A DNA stretch of 64,000 nucleotides from assembly GCA_024760505.1 (NCBI GenBank), contig CP058931.1, positions 186,001 to 250,000 on the forward strand. Direction: 5' to 3'. The position numbers were made by a program, and so were the translations under genes. The notes beneath the pieces were generated by a model. It saw only the letters and a list, made by a program, of their open reading frames with translations. It was not told the origin of the DNA and did no database searches. Origin of the DNA: Nitrospira sp. GTDB lineage: Bacteria; Nitrospirota; Nitrospiria; Nitrospirales; UBA8639. Below are positions 8,648-18,040 of this stretch, one piece after another (position 1 is the stretch's first letter; the number at the start of each line of letters is the position of its first letter).

Positions 8648-10126
8648 TTGCTGCGAATTCTTGGAACGGAAACTGAATTCGGGATTATATCTCGCTCCCC
8701 AGGCCACCCTGATCCCGTAGCGAATTCCCTTCGGTTAATCAGTCACTGTCCCCATCTCCCCGCTCCCACGGCTCTATGGGATTACGAAAATGAAAACCCA
8801 TTTTGGGATGCGCGTGGTTTTCCGGTCGAAGGCGAACCCGAACGACCAAGCCCCACCTATAATCGTCAACTCAACAAAGTATTGCCCAATGCCGGTCGCC
8901 TCTACGTCGATGGCGCTCACCCGGAATATTCCACCCCCGAATGCAGCAATCCCCGGGAGGTGGTGGCCTATGAACGTGCCGGGGACCACATTGTGGCTGA
9001 GTGCTTGGCCAGACTGAACCACAGTATGGGAGAAGAGAATTTTCTGGTTTACCGCAACAACTCAGACGGAAAAGGAAACAGCTTCGGATACCACGAAAAT
9101 TATATTTTGTCCCGCCGGATTCCATTCGAGCAGGTAGCCAACGTTCTACTCCCCTTCTTTGTTTCACGCCCCATCTTTTGTGGCGCAGGGAAAGTCGGAG
9201 CCGAAAACGGCACAGATCCTGTTCACTATCAAATCTCACAGCGGGCAGATTTTTTTGAATGTCTGCTTGATCTCAATACCATGGTCAACCGACCCATCAT
9301 TAATACCCGTGATGAACCCCATGCCCATCAAGCGGACTACCGACGCCTTCACGTCATCGTGGGTGATGCCAATATGTCCGAGGTGTCAACCTTCTTAAAG
9401 GTCGGCACGACGGCCATTATCATGGAAATACTGGAACAGCAAGGGCCTCTCCCACATATCGAATTGACCGATCCCGTCAAGGCCATCAAGGCGGTATCAC
9501 GAGATCTGACTGTGAAAAGTTCGCTTCCGCTAAACAATGGGCAACACACCACCGCCCTCGCTATTCAGCGGGCCTTTCTGCAATCAGCCCATGACTTTTA
9601 TCGAACCAGAGAGGTCTCCCCTATTACCAAGGAGGTGCTTGTCCGCTGGGAATCCACCTTGGATACCTTGGAGCGTGATCCCTTTGAGCTTCGGCGAGAA
9701 GTCGATTGGGTCGCTAAACATGCATTGATTCAATCCTATATGGATCGCAAACACTGCTCCTGGAATGATCCCAGGGTGGCCATGATGGATCTACAGTATC
9801 ACGACGTGCGACCAAACAAAGGGCTGTACTATACCCTGGAGCGGACGGGACAAATTGAACGTTTGACTCTCGAGCTGGAAGTCGAACGTGCTCGCCAGAC
9901 TGCACCGGCTTTCACACGGGCATTTTTCCGGGGTCAATGTTTAAAACACCTGCCAGGCCAGGTATACGGCATGAGTTGGACTTCCGTCCTCCTTCATACC
10001 GGAAATTCCACCATTAAGCGAATTCCACTGATGGATCCTTATCGAGGCACCCAACAGCTCACCCAAGAATTGTTTAGGGACATTACCTCCGTGGATCAGT
10101 TATTATCCCGACTCGTGAAGTCCTGA
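8648..10126 (+). CDS. dop: Deamidase/depupylase Dop
   Basis: This 492-residue member of the carboxylate-amine ligase/glutamine-synthetase-like superfamily begins at TTG (LRILGTETEFGI), with TGAGG about 5 bases upstream. The Dop-specific insertion after the first strand (about residues 20-65) is present, and the ATP/Mg-binding YSTPEC, NNSDGKGNSFGYHENY and NTRDEPHA motifs are intact. Dop activates a C-terminal Gln of the tag to Glu and removes tags from substrates. It is paired with the related PafA about 1.9 kb downstream. Only 42 bases separate it from prcB. Confidence 0.94.
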   Translation: MLRILGTETEFGIISRSPGHPDPVANSLRLISHCPHLPAPTALWDYENENPFWDARGFPVEGEPERPSPTYNRQLNKVLPNAGRLYVDGAHPEYSTPECSNPREVVAYERAGDHIVAECLARLNHSMGEENFLVYRNNSDGKGNSFGYHENYILSRRIPFEQVANVLLPFFVSRPIFCGAGKVGAENGTDPVHYQISQRADFFECLLDLNTMVNRPIINTRDEPHAHQADYRRLHVIVGDANMSEVSTFLKVGTTAIIMEILEQQGPLPHIELTDPVKAIKAVSRDLTVKSSLPLNNGQHTTALAIQRAFLQSAHDFYRTREVSPITKEVLVRWESTLDTLERDPFELRREVDWVAKHALIQSYMDRKHCSWNDPRVAMMDLQYHDVRPNKGLYYTLERTGQIERLTLELEVERARQTAPAFTRAFFRGQCLKHLPGQVYGMSWTSVLLHTGNSTIKRIPLMDPYRGTQQLTQELFRDITSVDQLLSRLVKS

Positions 10127-10168
10127 ATGAAACAAGGAACCCAGTCGGTCAGGTAACATTGAGGTCGC

Positions 10169-11011
10169 ATGAATTCTGAAAACGTTTCCCTTCCAAATTT
10201 CTCAGCTGACCCGTGTTCCAGTTTTTACCAATACCTCACCTCCCAACGACCCGACTTACTCCCCATGGCGCGGTGGGAAAACTCACTACCCCAGCCAGGC
10301 CCAACAGACCCTTCGTTGATGTCCACCAGGCATCTTCCCTGGCCACACGGCACCACGGTTCTCGCCTTTACCTATGATAACGGCGTCCTCATCGCCGGAG
10401 ACCGTCGCGCCACCGAAGGATTTCAAATCGCCGCGAATCGAATGGAAAAAGTCTTTCAAACCGATGGCTTTTCTGCCATGGCTATTGCAGGAGCTGCAGG
10501 GCCCTGCGTGGAAATGGCAAAACTTTTCCGCATCGAACTGGAACATTATGAAAAACTTGACGGACAACCCTTAACTTGCGAAGGAAAAGCCAATAGGCTT
10601 GGGCATATGGTAAAGGCCAATTTTCCCATGGTCTTACATGGACTCGTGGTCATACCCCTATTTGTCGGCTATGATCACAAACGGGAAATTGGTCGACTCT
10701 TCAAATATGACATAACGGGAGGACGCTACGAGGATACGGATTTTCACGCAGTCGGCTCAGGCGGGAAAGATGCGCGATCGACCCTCAAAGAATATTTCCG
10801 AAAAAACCTACCAGAGGACGCGGCGGTCAAAGTGGCCCTTCGCGCCCTACTCAATGCCGCAGATGAAGATGTCGGGACCGGGGGACCAGACCTGGTCCGA
10901 CGAATATTCCCGACCGTCAAATTAGTTGATTCCCGGGGGGTTCGGGATGTGGATGACACCCAATTGGCTACAGTGTGCGCGGCATTAGTGAACGAGAAAC
11001 AGGAGACATAA
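10169..11011 (+). CDS. prcB: 20S proteasome beta subunit PrcB
   Basis: The product is 280 aa, with an N-terminal propeptide of about 61 residues ending PWPHG. The mature enzyme would start TTVLAF, placing the catalytic Thr at residue 62. The N-terminal nucleophile hydrolase fold is clear (GVLIAGDRRATEG, AIAGAAGPC, FHAVGSGG). GAGG precedes the ATG by 5 bases. The gene is coupled to prcA with a 3-base gap. Length and propeptide match actinobacterial PrcB. Confidence 0.95.
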   Translation: MNSENVSLPNFSADPCSSFYQYLTSQRPDLLPMARWENSLPQPGPTDPSLMSTRHLPWPHGTTVLAFTYDNGVLIAGDRRATEGFQIAANRMEKVFQTDGFSAMAIAGAAGPCVEMAKLFRIELEHYEKLDGQPLTCEGKANRLGHMVKANFPMVLHGLVVIPLFVGYDHKREIGRLFKYDITGGRYEDTDFHAVGSGGKDARSTLKEYFRKNLPEDAAVKVALRALLNAADEDVGTGGPDLVRRIFPTVKLVDSRGVRDVDDTQLATVCAALVNEKQET

Positions 11012-11014
11012 ACC

Positions 11015-11698
11015 GTGGCCCTGCCCTATTACGTTTCACCCGAACAAATGATGCAGGACCGGGCGGAATATGCCAAAAAAGGCATCGCCAAAGGCCGATC
11101 GATCATCGCCATGGAATATTCAGATGGAGTCCTGTTTGTCGCCGATAACCCCAGCGCCTCCCTGTTTAAAATTTCTGAGATCTATGACAGCATCGCATTT
11201 TCCGGCGCGGGGAGATACAGTGAATTTGAGAATCTCCGAAAGGCCGGCATTCAACATGCGGACGTCAAAGGCATGATGTATAGCCGCGAAGATGTGACGG
11301 CACGATCACTGGCAAATGGCTATTCACAAATTCTCGGCACCCTCTTTAGCCAGGAAATGAAACCTTACGAAGTGGAACTACTGTTGGCTCAGGTCGGTGA
11401 GACACCGGAGCGCAATGAGTTATACCGCATCTCGTTTGATGGGAGTATCGTGGATGAACGAAAATTCACGGCCATTGGAGGACGATCTGAAACCATCTTA
11501 GCCCTCCTCAGAAAAGAAATCCCTCAGACTTGCCCGTCCCTCAAAGAAGCCTTAACGCTCTGCCAACATGCGTTTGAACAGGGCGCGGATCCTCGATCAA
11601 ACCTAGAAGGGTTGGAAGTCGCCATCTTGGACCGAACTCGAATAGGGAGAAGATTTCGGCGAGTCCCGACCCTCGAAGCTACCCAAATTCTCGCATAA
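11015..11698 (+). CDS. prcA: 20S proteasome alpha subunit PrcA
   Basis: This 227-residue alpha-type subunit has no propeptide and starts at GTG behind AGGAG. Its N-terminal helix (YYVSPEQMMQDRAEYAKKGIAKG) forms the gating ring seen in PrcA. It goes on with SIIAMEYSDGVLFVADN and the IAFSGAGRYSEFENLRKAG block. It assembles with PrcB into the 20S core. A 284-base stretch follows before pafA. Confidence 0.95.
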   Translation: MALPYYVSPEQMMQDRAEYAKKGIAKGRSIIAMEYSDGVLFVADNPSASLFKISEIYDSIAFSGAGRYSEFENLRKAGIQHADVKGMMYSREDVTARSLANGYSQILGTLFSQEMKPYEVELLLAQVGETPERNELYRISFDGSIVDERKFTAIGGRSETILALLRKEIPQTCPSLKEALTLCQHAFEQGADPRSNLEGLEVAILDRTRIGRRFRRVPTLEATQILA

Positions 11699-11821
11699 CC
11701 CCTCGTACGTTCCTTCCTCGCACTCAGTTGATCATTACCTGATCTGGGTGTATTCTGAGTATAAGATTCATTGAAATAATGCCCATATTTTCGAGCATGA
11801 TCTATTTCCAAAACCCGGATA

Positions 11822-11986
11822 GTGAAAGATAGAAATACTCAAGAAGGCCTGTTCAAGAGGACCGAACCACTTCAGGAGGATTATTGTCGATTGGCGGTCA
11901 GGTCCTTAACACGAGAAGAAGTCCGGTGGCGGAGATGGGATAACATGCCCTTAAAAAGCCTCAGGAGATGGAGGGGCCGGGTATGA
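11822..11986 (+). CDS. Small basic ORF coupled to pafA (hypothetical)
   Basis: A 54-codon frame starts at GTG 11822 (alternatively TTG 11891, which has AGGAGG 11 bases upstream) and ends in an ATGA overlap with pafA. The product is rich in Arg and Trp (EEVRWRRWDNM, SLRRWRGRV) and matches neither Pup nor UBact: it lacks the Gly-Gly-Gln/Glu terminus of Pup. It may be a leader that couples translation into pafA, or chance. The remaining prcA-pafA gap shows no other gene. Confidence 0.3.
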   Translation: MKDRNTQEGLFKRTEPLQEDYCRLAVRSLTREEVRWRRWDNMPLKSLRRWRGRV

Positions 11987-13359
11987 TGAAACGCATTGTT
12001 GGCCTTGAGAGTGAATACGGCCTGACATTTTCGCCGAATGGACGGGTCTACCTTCCCATTGAAAAAATCCTCGGGTACATTTTTGAGGGACTCATCCCCA
12101 ATAGCTGGCCGTCCAATGCCTTCCTCACGAATGGGGCGCGGTTCTACCAGGACACGGGTTGCCATCCAGAATACTCCACCCCCGAATGCGACGACCTGCT
12201 TGATTTGATCATCCACGACAAAGCCGGTGAGCGGATCTTGGAAAGTTGTCTGCCAATTGCCGAAGAGCGCTTACGCGAAGAAGGACTGTCCGGCGAAATC
12301 TTCATTTTCAAGAACAACACGGATTCCCTTGGCAACACGTATGGCTGCCATGAAAATTTCCTCATGCGCCGGGATGTGGATTTCTGGAAAGTCAGCGAAC
12401 AACTCATCCCCTTTTTCGTCACTCGTCAAATTTTTTCGGGAGCCGGAAAAATACTGAAAGTATCCGGGAAGTCTCAATATTTCATCTCCCAACGAGCACA
12501 ACATATTCATGAAAAAACTTCTTCCTCTACAACGTCGTCCCGAAGCATTATCAATACACGCGATGAACCCCATGCTGATGCCGAAAAATACCGTCGGCTT
12601 CATATCATTCTCGGCGATTCCAATATGTCGGAGTTTTCCACCTACTTAAAGGTAGGGACCGCCATGATCGTCCTCTCCATGATCGAGGACGGATTCACCA
12701 TTCCTCATATTGAGCTAGAAGAACCTGTTAAAGCGATTCGAGACATCTCTCGGGATCCCACTCTGAAAAAAACCGTCAAGCTAGAAGATGGGAGCAACCT
12801 GACCGCATTGGAAATCCAACAGACATTCTGGGAACGGGCGGGTGAATATTTGGCATTGCAGCCTCCCAACAAAGTCATGGCAGAGGTGCATTATGAATGG
12901 GGTCGCGTGTTGAGGATGCTGAAGACCTCCCCCATGACACTCGTCCGCGAAATCGACTGGATCACCAAGCAATGGCTTCTGGAAAATTACATGGCCAAAA
13001 AATCTTGTGGATGGGATGACCCCCGATTAGGCATGATGGATTTGCAATATCATGACATTAACCGACAACGTAGCCTGTTTCATCTCCTGGCAGAACGTAA
13101 TCACATTCGAAAAATGATCGATGAGGACGCAATTGAACAGGCCAAAACCGTTCCTCCTCAAACCACACGAGCAAAGGTGCGAGGAGATTTCATCAGATTT
13201 GCCCGTGCAAAAAATCGGTCGTATACTGTGGATTGGACCTATCTCAAACTCAACGGGTACTGGGAAGAAACTATTTTGTGCATGGATCCTTTTTGTCCTT
13301 TTAATCGACGCGTAGAAGAATTGCTCAGCCAGGTGCCTCATAATCGGCTCTTCCCATGA
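11983..13359 (+). CDS. pafA: Pup-type protein ligase PafA
   Basis: The product is 458 aa from ATG 11983, placed 6 bases after GGAGGGG; ATG 11968 is in frame but lies in the RBS. MMKRIVGLESEYGLTF, HPEYSTPEC, NNTDSLGNTYGCHENF and INTRDEPHAD are the ligase/Dop superfamily nucleotide- and metal-binding motifs. The absence of the Dop insertion after the first strand identifies PafA. It links the activated tag to substrate lysines. The stop overlaps the start of the following M23 gene (ATGATGA). Confidence 0.94.
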   Translation: MMKRIVGLESEYGLTFSPNGRVYLPIEKILGYIFEGLIPNSWPSNAFLTNGARFYQDTGCHPEYSTPECDDLLDLIIHDKAGERILESCLPIAEERLREEGLSGEIFIFKNNTDSLGNTYGCHENFLMRRDVDFWKVSEQLIPFFVTRQIFSGAGKILKVSGKSQYFISQRAQHIHEKTSSSTTSSRSIINTRDEPHADAEKYRRLHIILGDSNMSEFSTYLKVGTAMIVLSMIEDGFTIPHIELEEPVKAIRDISRDPTLKKTVKLEDGSNLTALEIQQTFWERAGEYLALQPPNKVMAEVHYEWGRVLRMLKTSPMTLVREIDWITKQWLLENYMAKKSCGWDDPRLGMMDLQYHDINRQRSLFHLLAERNHIRKMIDEDAIEQAKTVPPQTTRAKVRGDFIRFARAKNRSYTVDWTYLKLNGYWEETILCMDPFCPFNRRVEELLSQVPHNRLFP

Positions 13360-14267
13360 TGAGCTCATTGTCCCCACGCCATCCTTCAGCCTCATGGAAG
13401 ATCTTGTTTGTCGTTTGCCTGCTGCTCGCCAGCATTTTCCCTATTCAGATCGTTCCGAGTGCGGAACGGAACCGACCGGGTGCCAATGGCCATCTCAGCG
13501 GAAAACAGGGCCAAGTCCTCTGGATTGACCTGCCAATATCTCAACCGACGGCCAAAGTGAGTGGCCTATTTCTCAAGCGGAAGATTCCCTTCTTCCCACA
13601 TGGTGATACCCACTTTGCAGGTATGGTAGGAATCGATATGGAAGATCCACCGGGAATGCAGGAGTTGAGCATCACGGTCAGTTCCGACTCCGGATCAGAC
13701 CATCTCAGCTACACCGTCCAAATCATCAAAGAAGACTATTCCGTTCAACACCTGACGCTGCCGAAGAATACCGTGGACCTTGACGCCAAGACATTAAAGC
13801 GCGTTCAACAAGAAAAAAGAGAATTGGCAGAGGCCTTTCACCACATTGGTGCACGTCCTTTATGGGACGGTCCGTTTCTTGAGCCCGTGAATGGGAAAGT
13901 CACTGGAGTTTTTGGCAGTCGTCGAGTGATTAATGGTCAGACCAGAAAACCCCACTCAGGAGAAGATATCGCGGCGCCAAAGGGTACTCCCGTTCAAGCC
14001 ATTAACAAGGGCATCGTCGTGAAAACAGTCGATCACTTCTTCTCCGGAAAGGGTGTGGTCCTGGATCATGGGGTAGGCCTATTTTCCATGTACTTTCACC
14101 TCTCAGAAGTCGATGTCACTTCTGGCCAAACAATTCAGAAAGGAGAAGCGTTAGGCAAAGTCGGAGCCACAGGAAGGGCCACTGGCCCGCATCTCCATTG
14201 GGGCATACACTTAAATGGCTCCCGAATCAATCCATACGCATTGACCGCTCTCCCCATTGCAAATTAA
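13356..14267 (+). CDS. Exported M23 (LytM) peptidase
   Basis: The 303-residue protein has a signal peptide (hydrophobic residues about 16-30) and a C-terminal M23 domain with zinc-binding motifs: HSGEDIAAPKG (HxxxD) and PHLHWGIHLNG (HxH). Unlike the EnvC-type protein at 1.4 kb it therefore looks catalytic, cleaving peptidoglycan cross-links in the periplasm. Its N-terminal 100 residues form a beta-rich domain as in other exported M23 proteins. The start is overlapped by the pafA stop, so it is probably co-translated with the proteasome locus although the role seems unrelated. Confidence 0.9.
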   Translation: MMSSLSPRHPSASWKILFVVCLLLASIFPIQIVPSAERNRPGANGHLSGKQGQVLWIDLPISQPTAKVSGLFLKRKIPFFPHGDTHFAGMVGIDMEDPPGMQELSITVSSDSGSDHLSYTVQIIKEDYSVQHLTLPKNTVDLDAKTLKRVQQEKRELAEAFHHIGARPLWDGPFLEPVNGKVTGVFGSRRVINGQTRKPHSGEDIAAPKGTPVQAINKGIVVKTVDHFFSGKGVVLDHGVGLFSMYFHLSEVDVTSGQTIQKGEALGKVGATGRATGPHLHWGIHLNGSRINPYALTALPIAN

Positions 14268-14382
14268 TTTAAGGACTCCGGCATTTTGGGTATTTCTCCG
14301 CTTCTCCTGACTCAACCTAAACCGTCTTTTTCTTGCAGACATCAGATTCATTTCGATTACCGGAAAGTAAACACCCCGTCCC

Positions 14383-14940
14383 ATGCGATATATTTGTGTT
14401 TTCTGCGGCTCTAGTCTGGGGAACGACCCAGGATTTACCAACATGGCTCAGCGGTTGGGTCATGCGCTTATCCAACAAGGAATGGGCTTGGTCTATGGTG
14501 GGGGGAATATTGGACTGATGGGAGTGCTGGCATCAACTGTACTGCAGGAAGGCGGGACCGTCATCGGAGTTATTCCCAAGCATCTGGCAGAAAAGGAACT
14601 CCTTCATCAGGAACTCACCGCTACGCATATTGTGAACACCATGCATGAACGAAAAACCCTCATGTCTGATCTGTCAGCCGGATTCATCACGTTACCCGGT
14701 GGATTTGGAACATTGGAAGAATGCTGTGAAATGGTAACCTGGGCGCAGTTAAAACTTCACCACAAGCCCTGTGGCCTGCTGAATTGCTTTGGGTTTTTTG
14801 ATGGTCTGTTGAGATTTTTCGACCATCAAGTCCATCAAGGGTTCCTCACCCGGACAAACCGGGCGTTACTCCTTGAAGCCACCACTCCTGAAAATCTGCT
14901 GCCCCTCATCCTAGACCGACTCGAGCCTGACGTTCGCTAA
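14383..14940 (+). CDS. LOG-family nucleoside-5'-monophosphate phosphoribohydrolase
   Basis: This 185-residue Rossmann-fold protein has MRYICVFCGSSLG at its start and the hallmark LPGGFGTLEE near residue 107, with Arg and Glu residues typical of the LOG (lonely guy) family. These enzymes hydrolyse AMP or cytokinin riboside monophosphates to base and ribose-5-phosphate. They are often mislabelled as lysine decarboxylases. The biological substrate here is not deducible. It begins 115 bases after the M23 gene. Confidence 0.9.
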   Translation: MRYICVFCGSSLGNDPGFTNMAQRLGHALIQQGMGLVYGGGNIGLMGVLASTVLQEGGTVIGVIPKHLAEKELLHQELTATHIVNTMHERKTLMSDLSAGFITLPGGFGTLEECCEMVTWAQLKLHHKPCGLLNCFGFFDGLLRFFDHQVHQGFLTRTNRALLLEATTPENLLPLILDRLEPDVR

Positions 14941-14951
14941 CAGCATCCGGC

Positions 14952-15788
14952 TTAATAAGCCGACGGCCGGGAAAGGGGACGATTGGTCATTAATTCCATC
15001 GCACGAAGATTATCAAACGAAAACCCGCCATCCCCCATTACAATCAATCCCAATTTACCCTTTTTGAATGATTGATCGTAGACATCAAGGATCAAGTGGT
15101 TATCAAAAGAAATTTCGGTAAATTCCTTACTGATAATGGTGTTTCGTTGAATCCGGAGAGAGTGCCATTCACCAGATCGAGGGATCAAGGACTCCCTCCC
15201 TAATTCGGTTGGTTGCCCATCCTTGACGACATAAGCCACAACCTCGTTCGTTCTGGGTTCAACCACGGTGGCAAAGAAATTTTTATCATCCTGGATCCCA
15301 TATGCCAAACCGGCTTTCCCGGTCGGTGTTCCCAAATTAAGCTTTAAACGAACTGAAAGATCCACATATTCAACTACAGCGTCTTCTGCGATCAATAGAT
15401 GGTAGCACCATTCCTCACCACACTGTAATCGTTGCTCTACCAAATGGTGCGGACTGGGAGCGGTGCTATCTTCTTTGACTGTCCACTCCCCTTTTCCTGA
15501 AGATCCACCAAAAGCCTGCGTAAAGCCCTTTGGCAAGCCACTAAGTGACGATTGATCAAAATTCCATTCCTGAAAAAGAGGGGGAGTTGTTTTATGAAAC
15601 GGCTTGGGAAGCTCCTGAGGTCCCTCTTCCGAAAATCCCACGGAAGCCCCCATCACGAGAAAACTCAAGGCCGTCACCACCACCAGTCCTCCATAACCAC
15701 ATGAACTTTGCGTGCCCCTAACCCTTCGCCCAGACAGTCGGCTAGACTGAAAATGTTTCTCAAGCAAACTTAATTCCTCGTGTTTCAT
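14952..15788 (-). CDS. Exported protein with a lectin-like beta-sandwich (hypothetical)
   Basis: The product is 278 aa, with a hydrophobic segment near residues 33-52 (signal or anchor) after a basic N-terminus. The rest resembles the concanavalin-like/DUF1080 fold: alternating strands such as AGLAYGIQDDKNFFATVVEP, GEWHSLRIQRN and GKLGLIVMGDGGFSFDNLRAM. The final pattern, flat strand then FDNLR, is typical of those domains. No catalytic residues can be assigned. It is convergent with the LOG gene and divergent from the outer-membrane channel gene. Confidence 0.6.
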   Translation of the reverse strand: MKHEELSLLEKHFQSSRLSGRRVRGTQSSCGYGGLVVVTALSFLVMGASVGFSEEGPQELPKPFHKTTPPLFQEWNFDQSSLSGLPKGFTQAFGGSSGKGEWTVKEDSTAPSPHHLVEQRLQCGEEWCYHLLIAEDAVVEYVDLSVRLKLNLGTPTGKAGLAYGIQDDKNFFATVVEPRTNEVVAYVVKDGQPTELGRESLIPRSGEWHSLRIQRNTIISKEFTEISFDNHLILDVYDQSFKKGKLGLIVMGDGGFSFDNLRAMELMTNRPLSRPSAY

Positions 15789-16133
15789 AATTATCCCTAC
15801 CCCAAAAAGACATGAATATTAAGTAGACGGAAAACCCATAGCGCTTAGGATGATACGCATTCTCACCGGAAGTCCACAACCCCTTTTTGGCAGTCAAGGC
15901 AGGGCACCATCGCCCGTCCGCCAACCTCACGTTGCACTAAAGTTCTGACAGGAAATTCCATGAGCCCCTTCGCGCATTCCACTGGCCCTCGGATGAGATC
16001 CAGGTGGCCCTGGACAACACAAATACCATCCTTTCTGTCTAACCATTTTCCAGAAAAAATTGCGGAAAAAATCTGGCTTTGATAGTTTGGATGTGACGTT
16101 GGTCTCCTGGAAATTTGAATCAATTAACCAGAT
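15789..16133. other. Divergent intergenic region
   Basis: This 345-base spacer lies between two divergently transcribed genes and should hold promoters for both. No convincing -35/-10 pair, repeat or RNA structure stood out, and no small gene could be supported. Confidence 0.5.
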
Positions 16134-17729
16134 ATGCGCTGGACCACGATATTTCAAGCTTTGACTGGACCGGCTTTTTGGGCCGTGATTTTCCTCACCG
16201 GACTCGTGTGGCCGAACAGTAGTGAGAGCCGTACCCCAAGCCCCATTGAGATGGAAGAATGGTCATTTCAGGAACTCCTGCCATCTGATTCCGTCATCAC
16301 CCTGACGTTGCAGGAAGCCGTCATGGAAGCATTAGAACATAATCTGGACATTCAAGTGAGCCGTCACACGAGAGATGTTCGACTCACCGACATTGTCTTT
16401 CAACAGTCACAATTTGACCCCACGGTTGAGCTCGGCGGACGGTACGACCGGACAGTCGTTCCACTCAATAGACCCATATTCGGCCTTGAAGGCGTCTCGC
16501 TGGGTTCGATTCCAGACACCTTTGACCAAAATGAAACAAACTTCAGCCTGGGATTGAAGCAAAAGTTGCTGACCGGCGGATCGTACGATCTGACCTTTGA
16601 TACGAAACGGAATTCCGTAGCCGGATCAACCAGCTTTCTTTTTAACCCGGCCTATTCAAGCAATCTACTCTTTAATCTGACGCAACCACTTCTTCGCAAC
16701 TTCGGACCCACGATCAACAACATACAAATTACCCTCGCTAAAAACGCAGCTGACGTGGAACAACTGACACTCCTAAACCAGATCCTGTCGGTGATCGCCC
16801 AGGTCGAGGAGGCGTATTGGGAACTCGTCTTTGCCCGGGAGAACTTAAAAGTCGCTCGCGCGACCTTACAGGCCGCAGAAGAATTGCTCGCCAGCAATCG
16901 CGCAAAGGTTAAGGCCGGGGTGATGGCCGATGTAGAGGCCCTTCAAGCTCAGGCAGGGGTAGCCAACCAGATCGAACAAATTTTGCTGGCTCAAAAAACC
17001 GTCCTGGATCAGGAAGACCAACTTCGGCTCCTCCTTAGTACATCGGAATTCAACCTGACCCAAAACACGCCTCTCGTCCCACTCGACCCACCCATTCAAC
17101 ATCTTCAGGAAACCCCGCTCAAAGAAAACCTGGAGGTAGCATTCGAGCATCGTCCGGACATTCTTCAAGCCAAAAAGAACATTGAAACGTCCAACGTCAA
17201 TACCCGCTTTGCCAAAAATCAGCTTCTACCCGACCTCTCGTTTCAGGGAAGTCTGGGTCTTAGCGGACTGGGGAAAAACCCCCGGGATGACTGGGATCGT
17301 TTAGGCAGCACGGATTTTTATAATATGGGAGGAGGACTCGTCCTCAGCTACCCCATAGGAAACCGCTCAGCGCAGAGCCAATATCAACGCCGGATCCTGG
17401 AGACTCAACAAAGCCAGGTCTCTCTCTTACGCGTTCGCCAACAAATTATCCTGGACGTCAAGGAAGCCATCCGTCAGGTACAGACGAGCTTCAAGCGCAC
17501 CAGAACGAATCAAACGGCTCGCCAATTGTCCGAAAGGCAACTCAACGCGGAGCAGGAACGCCTCAATCTCGGGCTCAGCACCACTCGATTAGTTTTAGAA
17601 TTTCAAAGAGATCTTCGAATAGCTCGGGGTAGGGAATTACGAGCCATTCTGGACTACAACCAATCGTTATCCCGTCTCCGCCTCGTCACCGCCTCGACAC
17701 TCGATCATTACCACATTGAAATTCAGTAA
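16134..17729 (+). CDS. TolC-family outer membrane efflux protein
   Basis: The product is 531 aa with an N-terminal signal sequence. Its two-fold repeated alpha-helical architecture is typical of TolC channels: long helices around residues 200-300 (LNQILSVIAQVEEAYWELVFARENL) and again 400-500 (QQIILDVKEAIRQVQTSFKRTRT), separated by beta strands that form the barrel. The downstream adaptor and ABC genes suggest it is the outer-membrane exit of a MacAB-like exporter, although a 311-base gap intervenes. Confidence 0.9.
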   Translation: MRWTTIFQALTGPAFWAVIFLTGLVWPNSSESRTPSPIEMEEWSFQELLPSDSVITLTLQEAVMEALEHNLDIQVSRHTRDVRLTDIVFQQSQFDPTVELGGRYDRTVVPLNRPIFGLEGVSLGSIPDTFDQNETNFSLGLKQKLLTGGSYDLTFDTKRNSVAGSTSFLFNPAYSSNLLFNLTQPLLRNFGPTINNIQITLAKNAADVEQLTLLNQILSVIAQVEEAYWELVFARENLKVARATLQAAEELLASNRAKVKAGVMADVEALQAQAGVANQIEQILLAQKTVLDQEDQLRLLLSTSEFNLTQNTPLVPLDPPIQHLQETPLKENLEVAFEHRPDILQAKKNIETSNVNTRFAKNQLLPDLSFQGSLGLSGLGKNPRDDWDRLGSTDFYNMGGGLVLSYPIGNRSAQSQYQRRILETQQSQVSLLRVRQQIILDVKEAIRQVQTSFKRTRTNQTARQLSERQLNAEQERLNLGLSTTRLVLEFQRDLRIARGRELRAILDYNQSLSRLRLVTASTLDHYHIEIQ

Positions 17730-18040
17730 AGAAAGAAATGAAAAATCCCCGTAAAGATTTTCTCCCCGCCCCGAGAATGTTCCATGTGCAGATGGATACC
17801 ACACCATTTTCATTTCGGGAGGCCTTGCCAAAATGACCATGCCGGCCCTCCTGCCCGAAGCGGAGTAAGCTTCCGGCAAAGGGGCCTTGTTACGAACCTC
17901 TCCTTTTTCACTCCGGTTTGTCTGAATTCAATCAAACCCCTATGCGCAAAGCGGACAACCCTCTCACCCCGCAATTTATCCCTTTCCTGTCTTTCTATTT
18001 CCCAGGCCTTTGCTAGACTTGTTACCATACAATTAGAGAT
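17730..18040. other. Intergenic region before the MacA-like gene
   Basis: These 311 bases lie between the TolC-type gene and the adaptor gene. No coding frame in this stretch has family-like composition. It may carry a separate promoter for the adaptor-ABC genes. I saw no clear terminator. Confidence 0.4.

Noticed and set aside
10127..10156. Nine-codon frame between dop and prcB as a tag-gene remnant
   Set aside because: It is too short and shares no residues diagnostic of Pup or UBact; such a frame arises easily by chance.
15863..16157. Minus-strand frames upstream of the TolC-type gene
   Set aside because: They have no RBS, no family resemblance and overlap each other in different registers.
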